Shown in pieces: positions 32,799 to 42,338 of a stretch of 51,765 bases of DNA; the first letter of the stretch is position 1, and every line of letters starts with the position of its first letter. The stretch is taken from the NCBI GenBank assembly GCA_030037525.1, contig JASHRC010000175.1, forward strand, positions 1 to 51,765, in the 5' to 3' direction. A program made the translations under genes and the position numbers. The notes under the pieces were generated by a model. The model saw only the letters and a list, made by a program, of their open reading frames with translations. It had not been told where the DNA came from and ran no database searches. The DNA is from Candidatus Acidiferrales bacterium. GTDB taxonomy: Bacteria; Acidobacteriota; Terriglobia; Acidiferrales; UBA7541.

Positions 32799-32863
32799 CA
32801 AGTGCGCTAGACGCAAAAATAGCGTAACCCGGCCAGCGGGCCCGGTCAAGAAGAGCAGGTCGG

Positions 32864-33448
32864 TTAGTGAGTTACCGGAGCGGGAAACTGAACTTTGGGC
32901 ACCTCGCGGGCCGCCGCCGGCGCGTTGAAGTAGGCTTCGTTGCGCTTGAAGCCGGCCCAAGTCGCGAAAATGTTGTTCGGGAATAGGCCGATGAACGTGT
33001 TGTAGTCCTGGATCGCATCGTCATAACGCCTGCGTTCGACGGCAATGCGATTCTCCGTTCCCGCCAACTCGTCCTGCAAACGCAGGAAATTCTCGTTGGA
33101 TTTGAGCTGCGGATAATTCTCGGCTAAAGCAAGCACCTTCATCTCCATTCCGTAGAGCTGGTTACTGGCTGCGATTTTATCCGAGGGAGTCTGGGCCTGC
33201 AGATATTGCGTGCGGGCCTTGGCCACATCGTCAAAGACGGTCTGCTCTTGCGCGGCGAACCCCTTCACCGTTTCGACCAAATTGGGAATCAAGTCAGCAC
33301 GGCGCTCCAGCACCACGTCGACCTGGGCCCAGTCGGATTTCACGGTTTCGTTCTTGGCGACCATCTGGTTCCGAGCCGAGATGTAATAGAGGCCTATACC
33401 GAGGGCCAGGACCACCAAAACCGCGAATACCGCGACAAATCCCTTCAT
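32864..33448 (-). CDS. lemA: LemA family protein
   Basis: A 194-residue protein with an N-terminal membrane segment ([20 protein letters not shown]) followed by the LemA four-helix domain ([60 protein letters not shown]), with the rest in the periplasm. The family function is not known; LemA is often next to a TPM-domain protein, as here (34240-35034), suggesting a joint role in envelope integrity. The nucleotidyltransferase gene lies between the two, and all three share one strand and small gaps. Confidence 0.94.
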   Translation of the reverse strand: MKGFVAVFAVLVVLALGIGLYYISARNQMVAKNETVKSDWAQVDVVLERRADLIPNLVETVKGFAAQEQTVFDDVAKARTQYLQAQTPSDKIAASNQLYGMEMKVLALAENYPQLKSNENFLRLQDELAGTENRIAVERRRYDDAIQDYNTFIGLFPNNIFATWAGFKRNEAYFNAPAAAREVPKVQFPAPVTH

Positions 33449-33466
33449 TAGAGTCCTCCACCCGGC

Positions 33467-34183
33467 TTAGCGCCGATCGAGAAGCCGGTCCACTTCGCTC
33501 GTAGCCACTTCTACAAATTCCAGATACGCATGGAGCATCGCTTCGATATCCAGGTCCTTCTCTTTGCGCTTCCCTTCTCGAAACTCCAGCAGCGCGTAGA
33601 AGGCCGAGGGGTCCGCTCCTGCCAGAGCGGCCACGGCTTCGATGGCCGCGCGCTTGCCATGAGGCGCCTCCTGGCCCAGGGCGATGGCGGCGTGACGAAA
33701 CAGCGCGCAGAACACGGGAAACGAGGCACACATGATGCCCAAGTGCACTTTTCTTTTCTGAGGCGCCGCCACAATCGCCTGACGCAGACGCAGCCAGTTT
33801 ACGCGCAGCTCGTGCTCCACCTGAGCCCGATGCAGCTGCATGGGAACGGGAAGCTCGTCGAGGAAATCCTCGCCCAGCAGCATGCGGTGATGCCGCTTCA
33901 TGTCGAGCATTTCGATTGCAAAGACGTCGGCCGAACGGGTGAGCTCTTCCCGGGTAAAAACCAGCGGCGCGGCATTTCGCTGCTTCATCCACCACTGGGC
34001 GACATCGTGCAGCCGCTCGAGTTCGGCCACACCGGCGCGCTCCACCAGACACAGGATATTGATATCGGAATGCTTTTCGGAAAACTCGCCGGTGACGGCC
34101 GATCCGTACAGCACCACCGCCTTGAGGTTATCGCCGGCAGCCGATTGGAGGCGATTCACAAGCTCAGTCAATTTCGTTTCCAC
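33467..34183 (-). CDS. Nucleotidyltransferase-domain protein
   Basis: A 238-residue protein with an N-terminal minimal nucleotidyltransferase domain: VVLYGSAVTGEFSEKHSDIN, i.e. the GSx(n)D pattern of MNT proteins. The second acidic residue of the usual DxD is Asn (SDIN), which would weaken metal binding. The C-terminal part is helical (HELRVNWLRLRQAIVAAPQK) and may be a HEPN-like or substrate-binding domain. It may modify a nucleotide, RNA or protein, or be a non-catalytic relative. It lies 18 bases upstream of lemA on the same strand and is probably in its operon. Confidence 0.82.
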   Translation of the reverse strand: METKLTELVNRLQSAAGDNLKAVVLYGSAVTGEFSEKHSDINILCLVERAGVAELERLHDVAQWWMKQRNAAPLVFTREELTRSADVFAIEMLDMKRHHRMLLGEDFLDELPVPMQLHRAQVEHELRVNWLRLRQAIVAAPQKRKVHLGIMCASFPVFCALFRHAAIALGQEAPHGKRAAIEAVAALAGADPSAFYALLEFREGKRKEKDLDIEAMLHAYLEFVEVATSEVDRLLDRR

Positions 34184-34239
34184 GCTCGGGTACCTTTCTG
34201 GTTAGCGCAGGTGCGCCGAGAGACCCGATTTTGCGATTC

Positions 34240-35034
34240 TCACCATCCCCCGCTCGCACCGCCCCCGCCAAACGACCCTCCGCCAAAACCCCCAAATCCG
34301 CCACCTCCGCCTCCAAAGCCGCCGCCGCTCCAGCCGCCCCCACCCCATCCGCCGAACGGGCCCATCCATCTGCCGCGCCTGTCCGCACCATGGGAACCCA
34401 AGACTGCCCAGAGGATCGGTCCCAAGAAACCCCCAAAAACCAGAATGAAGATAATCAGCCCGACAATCGATCCGATTGTATTAGGCAACCCCTGGTCGCC
34501 GCCAGGGGCCCTGGGCGCTGCCGGAGGCGTGCCGGAAAGCGTGACCCCCTTGTCGGCGGCGATGACATCGGCTACGCGGCGAGTCATCAGCAGAATCGCT
34601 CGGTCGTAGTCGTTCTGGCGGAAATACGGGACTGCTTCGCGCCCGAATCCGCCCACCTTGCCGTCAGGCAGAATCGGCTCCAGGCCGTAGCCGACCTGGG
34701 TTGAATACTGGTGCTCGTTGGGAGCGACGAGAATGAGGACGCCGCGCTCAGATGACTTTGGCCCAATGCCCAGCCGGGAAGCCAGATTGAACGCATAGTC
34801 GCTGATGGAATCACCCTCGAGCGATTTCACTGTCACAACCGCCATCTGCGCCTGCGCTTTTTGGTCGACTTCAGTGCACAGCGCCGTGAGCTGGTCTTTG
34901 GCCGATGGACCGAGAACTCCCGCGAGGTCGGTCACGTAGCCGTTTTTCGCCTGCTTTGCGACTTCTTCGACCGACTGGGCTTCGGCGGCTCCACAAAGCA
35001 GAGCGATGGCCACAAGGATGGCAAGGCGCCGCAT
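34240..35034 (-). CDS. TPM-domain protein with glycine-rich tail (YgcG-like)
   Basis: A 264-residue exported protein. The start MRRLAILVAIALLCGAAEAQ (35034) gives a signal peptide; the frame reaches 35184 without support. The TPM (TLP18.3/Psb32/MOLO-1) domain spans about 25-170 (NGYVTDLAGVLGPSAKDQLT, AQMAVVTVKSLEGDSISDYA, GVLILVAPNEHQYSTQVGYG). It is followed by a membrane helix (GSIVGLIIFILVFGGFLGPI) and a Gly/Trp/Ser tail with long GGGG runs. Such proteins are often encoded with LemA and are thought to help envelope or membrane-protein maintenance. Confidence 0.92.
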   Translation of the reverse strand: MRRLAILVAIALLCGAAEAQSVEEVAKQAKNGYVTDLAGVLGPSAKDQLTALCTEVDQKAQAQMAVVTVKSLEGDSISDYAFNLASRLGIGPKSSERGVLILVAPNEHQYSTQVGYGLEPILPDGKVGGFGREAVPYFRQNDYDRAILLMTRRVADVIAADKGVTLSGTPPAAPRAPGGDQGLPNTIGSIVGLIIFILVFGGFLGPILWAVLGSHGADRRGRWMGPFGGWGGGGWSGGGFGGGGGGFGGFGGGSFGGGGASGGW

Positions 35035-35412
35035 AATTCTTACTACGGCTGCGGCTCTATGAAACTTACAAGGGCGTGGCACAAGCGGTGGTCGAGCGCG
35101 CATCGAGCTGAGTAGAGTTGATTCCCGCGATAGTAAGGGCCTCATCCCGCCAGTGTCAAACGCGCAGCTCCGAGCACACTCCAATTGTCACCCCCGGTGG
35201 GCAATGCTACACTGCCGGGCGTTCGATTTCCGGGCGCGCCTAACGGGGAAGCACGCTATAAGGGTGCGCCAACTCCCATTCCGCTTAGGTACTGGCAGCA
35301 GACGTGCGCGCCATTGAGCATGGGCCCGTTTCTGAAACAAATTCAGATTCGCGCGCGTTTCAATGAAGAGACTTTACACCCCCATAGACTGCTGTTTGGA
35401 GAGGACAACACG
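35035..35412. promoter_or_regulatory. Divergent region between TPM and TolC genes
   Basis: These 378 bases must hold the promoters of the leftward LemA operon and of the rightward TolC gene. The TolC frame is open through most of it but lacks signal-peptide or domain support before 35413. No strong consensus promoter or clear operator palindrome was found by eye. Confidence 0.4.
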
Positions 35413-37362
35413 ATGAGCCGAAGTCGAATGCATTTAGCGTTGGCGCTCCTGCTAGCGGCGTCGCTGGCCGCCTCGCCCCTCTACGCGCAAGACCAACAAG
35501 CGCCAGCTTCGGATGCACAATCGCAGACACAGCCTCAAACGCAGGCGCCTCCCATCTACCAACCGCCCACGCCGGCGGCTACGCCGCCTCCCGCCCCGGC
35601 ACGCAACCTAGGCCTTGCCCAGGGTCCACACTACAACGCAGGAAGGTCGTGGTACCGGAATCCTCTCGGGCCCTACGAGGGTTTGCGGGTCGAGCAGCCG
35701 GTGCTGATCAACACGCCACGAATCGACCAACTGATTCAGGAAGGAAAGCTCGTGCTCAGCCTGGAGGACGCGATTTCGCTCGGCCTTGAAAACAACCTGA
35801 GCATCGCCGTCGAGCGGTACGTGCCCTGGCTTGACGAAGCGAACCTGTTGCTGGCGAAATCGGGGACCAATGGCCGCGCCTCCTTTGATCCGTCATTCAC
35901 GAGCTCGTGGAACATAGAAGAGCAGACGACCCCGGTGAATAATCCCTTCATCGCCGCCGTGCCCTGTCCGATCGGCAAGTTTTGTCCTCCTTTCGGGCTA
36001 GTCGGACACACCTTTACCGGCAACTTCGGCTATACGGAAAACTTTCATTACGGCACCCAGTTTCAGCTTACTTTCGACAACCAGTATGCCAGCCAACCCG
36101 AAGAGTTCAGCTACAACCTGTTTAACCCCTACTACCAGTCGACGCTGGCGTTTCAAATCACCCAGCCTCTGCTCAACGGGTTTGGAAAAATAGCGAACGA
36201 CCGCTACATCATTGAGGCCAAAAACACCGTGAAGATCGGCGAGTCCCAGTTCAGACAGCAAGTCATCAACACGGTCACGCAGATCGGGACCGCTTACTGG
36301 GAGCTTGTCTACGCCCGGGAGAACGTCAAAGTCGAACAGGTGACCGTGGCTGCCGACCAGCAGCTCTATAACAACAACAAGAAACAGCTGGAGATCGGCA
36401 CCATGGCCCCGCTCGACGTCATTACCGCGCAGGCACAACTAGCGACCGATCAACAGGCGCTGGTACAGGCGCAGACAACGCAGTTACTCGATCAAACCAC
36501 GCTGCTGGTCGACATCACCAAAAACTCGCTAACGCCCGCGCTTCTAAACGTCGAGATCGTTCCGACCACTTCGATTTTTACGCCCGCCGAAGAGAGCCTT
36601 TCGCTCGAAGCGGCCGTGCAGGTGGCCTTCAAGAACCGGCCCGAGATTGAACAGGCCTTGCTCACTCTTCGGAACGATGAGGTGGAAATCAAAGCCACGC
36701 GGAACGCCTTGCTGCCGACGATCAATATCTTCGGCCTCTACGAGCAGGTGGGCCTTGGCGGCACCGCACAAGTCTGCACGGCAAATTGCGTTTTCGGCGA
36801 GGCGGGCAAGTTGGTGAAACCGATTCCACTTGGCCTGGGATACGGGCTCAACGCAATGATTACGTCTACGTTTCCAACCTACGAAGGTGGCGTGAACATT
36901 ACGCTGCCCATCCGCAACCGGGCCGCCGAGGCCGCCAACGCCACGGCTCAACTGAACCAGCGGCAGCAGCAGGTCAATCTTTTGAACACTCAAGCCACGA
37001 TCGTCCTGAACGTCCGCCAGGCCCTGATTGCGCTCGAACAGGACCGCGCCGCAGTGGCCGCTGCCGAAGAATCGCGAATCTACAACCAACAGAGCTATGA
37101 TGATGAAGTGAAGAGGCTGCAGCTGGGGAGTTCGACGGCGTTCACGGTGGTGCAGAAGCAGCAGCTCCTGACGGTCGCCCAGGGCACTGAACTGCGCGAC
37201 CGCATCAATCTGATCGAGGCGGAATTGAACCTGGACCAAGCCCTCGGACGCACGCTGGACGTGCACGACATCACGATGGGGGAGGCCGTTACAGGAACCA
37301 TCGTCCATCCCCCCAACATTCCGGGAACGCCCGACACCACCGGAGCGAGCAGCCACAAATAG
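35413..37362 (+). CDS. TolC family outer-membrane efflux protein
   Basis: A 649-residue outer-membrane channel. The ATG at 35413 follows GAGAGGA and gives a signal peptide (MHLALALLLAASLAASPLYA). A Gln/Pro-rich linker precedes the TolC repeats: LSLEDAISLGLENNLSIAVE at about 110, helices with GTAYWELVYARENVKVEQVT, NNKKQLEIGTMAPLDVITAQ, SLEAAVQVAFKNRPEIEQAL and LLTVAQGTELRDRINLIEAE. TolC trimers form the exit duct for tripartite pumps or type I secretion. No membrane-fusion or inner-membrane pump gene is adjacent, so the partner is elsewhere. About 100 residues longer than usual, from the linker and an insert around 180-230. Confidence 0.93.
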   Translation: MSRSRMHLALALLLAASLAASPLYAQDQQAPASDAQSQTQPQTQAPPIYQPPTPAATPPPAPARNLGLAQGPHYNAGRSWYRNPLGPYEGLRVEQPVLINTPRIDQLIQEGKLVLSLEDAISLGLENNLSIAVERYVPWLDEANLLLAKSGTNGRASFDPSFTSSWNIEEQTTPVNNPFIAAVPCPIGKFCPPFGLVGHTFTGNFGYTENFHYGTQFQLTFDNQYASQPEEFSYNLFNPYYQSTLAFQITQPLLNGFGKIANDRYIIEAKNTVKIGESQFRQQVINTVTQIGTAYWELVYARENVKVEQVTVAADQQLYNNNKKQLEIGTMAPLDVITAQAQLATDQQALVQAQTTQLLDQTTLLVDITKNSLTPALLNVEIVPTTSIFTPAEESLSLEAAVQVAFKNRPEIEQALLTLRNDEVEIKATRNALLPTINIFGLYEQVGLGGTAQVCTANCVFGEAGKLVKPIPLGLGYGLNAMITSTFPTYEGGVNITLPIRNRAAEAANATAQLNQRQQQVNLLNTQATIVLNVRQALIALEQDRAAVAAAEESRIYNQQSYDDEVKRLQLGSSTAFTVVQKQQLLTVAQGTELRDRINLIEAELNLDQALGRTLDVHDITMGEAVTGTIVHPPNIPGTPDTTGASSHK

Positions 37363-37377
37363 GCAAGCAGGTGCACT

Positions 37378-39078
37378 GTGAGCGAACTGAAGGATCCTCG
37401 AGTTCGGTCTTCGGAATGCCGGCGCCAGGCTTCGGCGGCCGAACGCGAATGGGACGAGAAGATCCTTCGGCTGGCGCTGGCGCGCTCTCCGGAGCGCTCG
37501 GCGGAGTTCACCACCGTCTCCGGCCATCCGATTCGGCGACTGTATACCCGGGCCGATCTCACGGATTGGGAGGCTGAGCGCGATCTCGGCCGGCCGGGAT
37601 CGCCCCCGTATACGCGCGGCATCCATCCCACCATGTATCGGGGCCGTCTGTGGACCATGCGCCAGTTTGCCGGCTACGGCACAGCCGAAGATACAAACCG
37701 CCGGTTCCGCTACCTGCTGTCGCAGGGCCAGACCGGACTCTCGGTGGCTTTCGACCTTCCCACCCTGATGGGCTATGACTCCGATCATGCGCTATCGGAA
37801 GGCGAAGTCGGAAAATGCGGCGTGGCCATCAGCTCGCTTGCGGATATGGAGACTCTCTTCGAGGGGATTCCGCTCCGAGACGTCAGCACTTCGATGACTA
37901 TCAATTCTCCGGCCGCCCCGATTTGGGCGATGTACCTGGCCGTTGCGGAAAAACAAGGGGCCCGCTGGGAGAAAATTTCCGGCACGCTGCAAAATGACAT
38001 CCTGAAGGAGTACATCGCTCAAAAGGAGTACATCTTTCCGCCCGCGCCGTCGATGCAACTGGTGACCGATACGATCGAGTTTTCGACCGAGCATGTGCCG
38101 AAGTTCAATCCCGTTTCGATCAGTGGGTATCACATCCGCGAGGCAGGCTCGACGGCCATACAGGAATTGGCATTTACGCTCCGGGACGGGATCGAGTATG
38201 CGGACAGCTGCGTTCGCCGTGGAATCGGGATCGATCTATTTGCTCCGCGCCTGTCGTTTTTTTTCAACGCCCATAACGACTTTTTTGAAGAGATCGCGAA
38301 ATACCGGGCTGCCCGGCGGCTTTGGTACCAGGCAATGCGCGAGCGGTTCGGCGCCAAGAACCCGCGCTCGTGGGCTCTCCGATTTCATGCGCAGACGGCC
38401 GGTTGCTCGCTCACAGCGCAACAGCCCTACAACAATGTAATTCGCACGGCCATCCAGGCACTGGCCGCCGTGATGGGCGGCGCACAGTCGCTGCACACCA
38501 ATTCGCTCGACGAGGCCTGGGCGCTGCCAACCGAAGGGGCGGCCACAATCGCTCTGCGCACGCAGCAGATCCTGGCGTATGAAAGCGGCGTCACCGCGAC
38601 GGCCGACCCGCTCGGCGGATCCTATTTCCTGGAATCCCTCACGAACGAGGTGGAGAAGGGTGCGCGCGACTATATTGCACGGATCGACGCTCTCGGGGGT
38701 ATGGTGCCGGCCATCGAGCGCGGCTTCCCTCAGCGCGAAATCTCCGACGCTGCCTATTGCTACCAAAGGGCCCTTGACCGAAACGAGAAGATCGTGGTCG
38801 GCGTGAACGACTACGTCACCCCCGAGGAGCCGATTGAGACTCTCGAAATCGATGAGGCCGTGGCGAGCCGCCAGCAGGCGAGATTGCGACAGCTGCGCGC
38901 CGAGCGCTCCAGCGATGAGGTGCGACGCGGTCTCGATGCGCTGCGACGAGCCGCCTCGAGCCAGCGGAACACCATGCCTCCTCTGCTCGAAGCCGTGAAG
39001 GCCTACGCCACACTCGGGGAGATCTGCGACGCCCTTCGCGACGTGTTCGGAACCTACCAGGAACCCGCCATTACCTGA
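37378..39078 (+). CDS. Methylmalonyl-CoA mutase, large (catalytic) subunit
   Basis: A 566-residue catalytic domain of a split B12-dependent acyl-CoA mutase. Substrate-tunnel residues lie in [20 protein letters not shown] (with the conserved Tyr and Arg) and [38 protein letters not shown] carries the conserved His of the B12 lower face, and [20 protein letters not shown] and [17 protein letters not shown] are family blocks. It lacks the B12-binding domain, which is the next gene. It interconverts methylmalonyl-CoA and succinyl-CoA. A GTG start follows AGGTG. It begins 15 bases after the TolC gene, so transcription could read through. Confidence 0.94.
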   Translation: MSELKDPRVRSSECRRQASAAEREWDEKILRLALARSPERSAEFTTVSGHPIRRLYTRADLTDWEAERDLGRPGSPPYTRGIHPTMYRGRLWTMRQFAGYGTAEDTNRRFRYLLSQGQTGLSVAFDLPTLMGYDSDHALSEGEVGKCGVAISSLADMETLFEGIPLRDVSTSMTINSPAAPIWAMYLAVAEKQGARWEKISGTLQNDILKEYIAQKEYIFPPAPSMQLVTDTIEFSTEHVPKFNPVSISGYHIREAGSTAIQELAFTLRDGIEYADSCVRRGIGIDLFAPRLSFFFNAHNDFFEEIAKYRAARRLWYQAMRERFGAKNPRSWALRFHAQTAGCSLTAQQPYNNVIRTAIQALAAVMGGAQSLHTNSLDEAWALPTEGAATIALRTQQILAYESGVTATADPLGGSYFLESLTNEVEKGARDYIARIDALGGMVPAIERGFPQREISDAAYCYQRALDRNEKIVVGVNDYVTPEEPIETLEIDEAVASRQQARLRQLRAERSSDEVRRGLDALRRAASSQRNTMPPLLEAVKAYATLGEICDALRDVFGTYQEPAIT

Positions 39079-39139
39079 TGGCTTCGGGGCTCGCTTGCGC
39101 CATCGGTTTCGCGAGAATTTGAAGTATCCTTCTAGCAGC

Positions 39140-39553
39140 ATGCCTGAGAAGAGGATACGAGTGCTGATTGCTAAGCCGGGTCTCGATGGGCACGACCGCG
39201 GAGCGAAAGTGATCGCGCGCGCACTGCGCGACGCGGGCATGGAAGTCATCTACACGGGCCTGCGGCAGACGCCGGAGATGATCGCCTCAGCCGCTCTGCA
39301 GGAAGATGTCGACGTCATCGGGCTTTCCATCCTCTCCGGTGCACACAACACGCTCTGCCCCCGGTTAATGGAGCTGCTGCGCGCCAAGGGCATGAATGAC
39401 GTCACCGTGCTCATCGGCGGCATTATCCCGGAAGCGGACATTCCCGGGTTGAAACAGGCCGGAATCGCAGAGGTGTTTTTGCCCGGGACATCCACGCAGG
39501 CGATCGTGGACTTTATCCGGCAGCGGCTCACGAGCGAGCGACAGGGAGTCTGA
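39140..39553 (+). CDS. Methylmalonyl-CoA mutase, B12-binding subunit
   Basis: A 137-residue Rossmann-type cobalamin-binding domain. The start [20 protein letters not shown] (39140) is immediately followed by DGHDRGAKV, the DxHxxG motif whose His replaces dimethylbenzimidazole as the cobalt ligand; [20 protein letters not shown] and [19 protein letters not shown] are the later SxL and GG motifs. It works with the catalytic subunit encoded just upstream (61-base gap). No good Shine-Dalgarno precedes the ATG. Confidence 0.95.
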   Translation: MPEKRIRVLIAKPGLDGHDRGAKVIARALRDAGMEVIYTGLRQTPEMIASAALQEDVDVIGLSILSGAHNTLCPRLMELLRAKGMNDVTVLIGGIIPEADIPGLKQAGIAEVFLPGTSTQAIVDFIRQRLTSERQGV

Positions 39554-39554
39554 C

Positions 39555-41267
39555 TTGGCGACCAGAACCAAGGCTCGAGAGCTTCGCGTGGCGCCGGGAA
39601 CGGTGATCGACTCTCGTGTCGATCCGAACTCGGCCGCCTTCGAGCGGAACCGCCGGGACATGACCAGCCGCCTGGTGGAGATCAAGAACGAGGAGAAGAA
39701 AATCAAACAGGGAGGCGGTGCGAAAGCGATCGAGGGGCAGCACCAGAAGGGCCGTCTCACCGCCCGCGAACGCATCGCGAGACTGATCGATCCTGAATCC
39801 GATTTCTTCGAACTCGGCATTTACGCCGCCTACGAAATGTATGAGGACTGGGGCGGGGCGCCCGCCGCAAGCGTGGTCACCGCGCTGGGCCACGTGACCG
39901 GGCGGCGCGTCATGATCATCGCCAATGATGCCACCGTGAAGGCTGGAGCCTTCTTCCCCATGACCGCGAAGAAAGTGATTCGCGCCCAAAACATCGCTAT
40001 CGAGAATCACATTCCGACAATCTACCTGGTTGATTCGGGCGGCGTTTTTCTGCCCTTGCAAGACGAGGTCTTTCCGGACACGGACGATTTTGGACGGGTT
40101 TTCCGCAATAACGCGGTGATGAGCGCACTGGGAGTCCCGCAGATTGCGGCCATTATGGGTCTGTGCGTCGCTGGCGGCGCCTACCTGCCGGTCATGTGCG
40201 ACCACGTTCTGATGACCGAAGGCAGCGGTCTGTTTCTCGCCGGACCTGCCCTGGTGCAGGCTGCCATCGGTCAGCAAGCATCGGCCGAGGAGCTCGGCGG
40301 AGCCCGCATGCATGCCCAAATCAGCGGCACGGCGGATTTCCGCGAGCCCAACGACGAGGCATGCATCGAACGCATCCGCGCCCTGGTCGACAAAATCGGC
40401 CACCGGCCGAGGGCACCGTTCGACCACCGTCCGGCCGAGCGTCCAGTGTATCCGGCCGAAGAGATTTACGGTATTTTTTCCGCTGATCCATCCAAGCAAT
40501 ACGATATTCGGGACATCCTGGCTCGCATCGTCGATGGCAGCCAATTCGAGGAATACCGCGCCGAATTCGGGCAGACGGTCGTCTGCGGCTATGCGCGAAT
40601 CGGCGGATGGGCCGTCGGCATCGTGGCAAACCAGAAAAGGCACGTAACGGTCGCCGCCCCGGGCACGGGCGAAAGACGCGTTGAATTTGGCAGCGTCATC
40701 TACACCGAATCGGCCGATAAAGCAGCGCGCTTCATTTCCGACTGCAACCAGAATCTCGTGCCGCTCATTTTCTTCCACGATGTCAATGGGTTCATGGTCG
40801 GCAGGGAGGCCGAATGGAGCGGCATTATTGCGGCCGGAGCCAAAATGGTGAACGTCGTTGCCAATAGCGTCGTGCCCAAAATTGTTTTGATCTGCGGGGG
40901 CAGCTTTGGAGCCGGGCATTATGCGATGTGCGGCAAGGCGTACGACCCGCGGTTTGTCTTCGCCTGGCCGACGGCACGATATGCCGTGATGAGCGGCGAT
41001 TCGGCGGCCGGAACGCTGGTCGAGCTCAGGATCCGGCAGCTCGAACGGGAAGGCAAAAAACTGAGCGACGCCGATAAAAAGGAGCTTCAACGGTCGATCC
41101 GAGCAAGCTATGAGCATCAAACCGACCCGCGTTATGCGGCAGCGCGCTTGTGGGTCGACGCCATCATCGACCCTGCTCATACCCGCGAAGCCCTGATCGA
41201 GGCGCTCGAAAGCACCGCCTTGAACCCGGAAATCCGGGAGTTCAAGACCGGAGTGTTGCAGACGTGA
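39555..41267 (+). CDS. Acyl-CoA carboxylase beta subunit (carboxyltransferase)
   Basis: A 570-residue biotin-dependent carboxyltransferase. N-terminal half: KGRLTARERIARLIDPESDF, VMIIANDATVKAGAFFPMTA and YLVDSGGVFLPLQDEVFPD, the last being typical of methylcrotonyl-CoA carboxylase. C-terminal half: FHDVNGFMVGREAEWSGIIA, GGSFGAGHYAMCGKAYDPRF and WPTARYAVMSGDSAAGTL. It transfers CO2 from biotin to an acyl-CoA. The following HMG-CoA-lyase-like gene and hydratase favour methylcrotonyl-CoA (leucine pathway), while the mutase upstream would suit propionyl-CoA; substrate is therefore uncertain. The biotin-carrying alpha subunit is not in the window. The start is a TTG one base after the previous stop. 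Confidence 0.93.
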   Translation: MATRTKARELRVAPGTVIDSRVDPNSAAFERNRRDMTSRLVEIKNEEKKIKQGGGAKAIEGQHQKGRLTARERIARLIDPESDFFELGIYAAYEMYEDWGGAPAASVVTALGHVTGRRVMIIANDATVKAGAFFPMTAKKVIRAQNIAIENHIPTIYLVDSGGVFLPLQDEVFPDTDDFGRVFRNNAVMSALGVPQIAAIMGLCVAGGAYLPVMCDHVLMTEGSGLFLAGPALVQAAIGQQASAEELGGARMHAQISGTADFREPNDEACIERIRALVDKIGHRPRAPFDHRPAERPVYPAEEIYGIFSADPSKQYDIRDILARIVDGSQFEEYRAEFGQTVVCGYARIGGWAVGIVANQKRHVTVAAPGTGERRVEFGSVIYTESADKAARFISDCNQNLVPLIFFHDVNGFMVGREAEWSGIIAAGAKMVNVVANSVVPKIVLICGGSFGAGHYAMCGKAYDPRFVFAWPTARYAVMSGDSAAGTLVELRIRQLEREGKKLSDADKKELQRSIRASYEHQTDPRYAAARLWVDAIIDPAHTREALIEALESTALNPEIREFKTGVLQT

Positions 41268-41405
41268 TCAGGTGGGCGACTCCGTTTGCTCTTGCCTGCC
41301 GACCGGGTGAAGCTCTGTCGGGGGTGCGGGTTGGGTCGACCTTGCCCTCCTGGGGTGGTTCTTTGGCATCAGCGGCTTAGCGAGTGTCCCAGCTGAGTTT
41401 CCACG

Positions 41406-42320
41406 ATGGATCAGACGGAAGAAACTTTGGTTCGCATCATCGAGTGCCCGCGCGATGCATGGCAGGGCTTGCCTCAAATGATCCCCACCCAGGAAAAGAT
41501 CAAGTACCTCGAGACTTTGGTGTCGCTGGGCTTTCGCCACCTGGATGCGGTTAGTTTTGTATCGCCGAAACACGTGCCGCAAATGGCCGATAGCGAAGCC
41601 GTCATGGCGGAACTGAGCCGGGCGAAGCTGCCTTCGGGCGAATCCCCGGATATCATCGGCATCATCGTCAATGAGCAGGGACTCCAACGTGCTCTCGCTG
41701 CGCCAGGCGTCACGACTATCGGCTATCCGTATTCGATCTCGGCATATTTCCGGCGCGCCAATGCCAATATGTCGCGCGCCGAGTCCCGCCAGCTGGTTGA
41801 AAAAATCCAGCGCGAAACCAGGGTGTCCAAGCGCGATCTGGTGGTCTACATCTCCATGGCTTTCGGCAATCCTTATAGCGAACCCTGGGGACCAGAAATC
41901 GTCGAAGAGACTCTCATCTGGCTGAAAGATACCGGAGTGCGGACGGTCTCGCTGGCTGATACGGTGGGGAGAGCCTCGGCGGAGGATGTTGCGCACGTGT
42001 ATAAGGCTGTTAAGAATTGCGTCGCCGGTGTAGAAATTGGCGTTCATTTGCACAGCCGCCCGGAAGGCGCAGCGGCGAAAGTCCTCGCGGCGTACGAAGC
42101 AGGTTGCCGGCGCTTCGACGGCGCACTCACCGGCCTGGGCGGCTGTCCTTTTGCCGGAGATGAACTGGTGGGCAATATTCCGACCGAGGCGATCCTGGCG
42201 ACCCTCGCCGCGCGCGGAGTCTCGACCGGCATCGATGCGAAATCGCTCGCTCTGGCCCGTGCGATTACCGGCGAGCTGCGCGAAAAATATGCCGCCGCGG
42301 AAGCTGCCAAACCGAGTTAG
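41406..42320 (+). CDS. Hydroxymethylglutaryl-CoA lyase-like aldolase
   Basis: A 304-residue TIM-barrel of the HMGL/DRE-TIM family. The first motif is IIECPRDAWQG where classical enzymes have RDGLQ; the barrel continues with LGFRHLDAVSFVSPKHVPQM and ends with the LGGCPFAGDELVGN signature, whose Cys is the catalytic loop cysteine. The metal-binding HxH is GVHLHSRPEGAAAK, where the usual following Asp is Ser. It probably cleaves HMG-CoA to acetyl-CoA and acetoacetate, the last step of leucine breakdown, in line with the carboxylase and hydratase next to it; the altered motif leaves room for another substrate. Confidence 0.82.
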   Translation: MDQTEETLVRIIECPRDAWQGLPQMIPTQEKIKYLETLVSLGFRHLDAVSFVSPKHVPQMADSEAVMAELSRAKLPSGESPDIIGIIVNEQGLQRALAAPGVTTIGYPYSISAYFRRANANMSRAESRQLVEKIQRETRVSKRDLVVYISMAFGNPYSEPWGPEIVEETLIWLKDTGVRTVSLADTVGRASAEDVAHVYKAVKNCVAGVEIGVHLHSRPEGAAAKVLAAYEAGCRRFDGALTGLGGCPFAGDELVGNIPTEAILATLAARGVSTGIDAKSLALARAITGELREKYAAAEAAKPS

Positions 42321-42338
42321 GCGGCACGATTCACAATC

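Noticed and set aside
36544-37788. 414-codon minus-strand frame across TolC and mutase genes
   Set aside because: Antisense shadow spanning the junction of two real genes; no domain or ribosome site.
39528-41180. 550-codon minus-strand frame opposite the carboxylase beta gene
   Set aside because: Mirror of a well-supported plus-strand gene; it is rich in His/Asp/Gly typical of antisense frames in high-GC DNA and has no domain.
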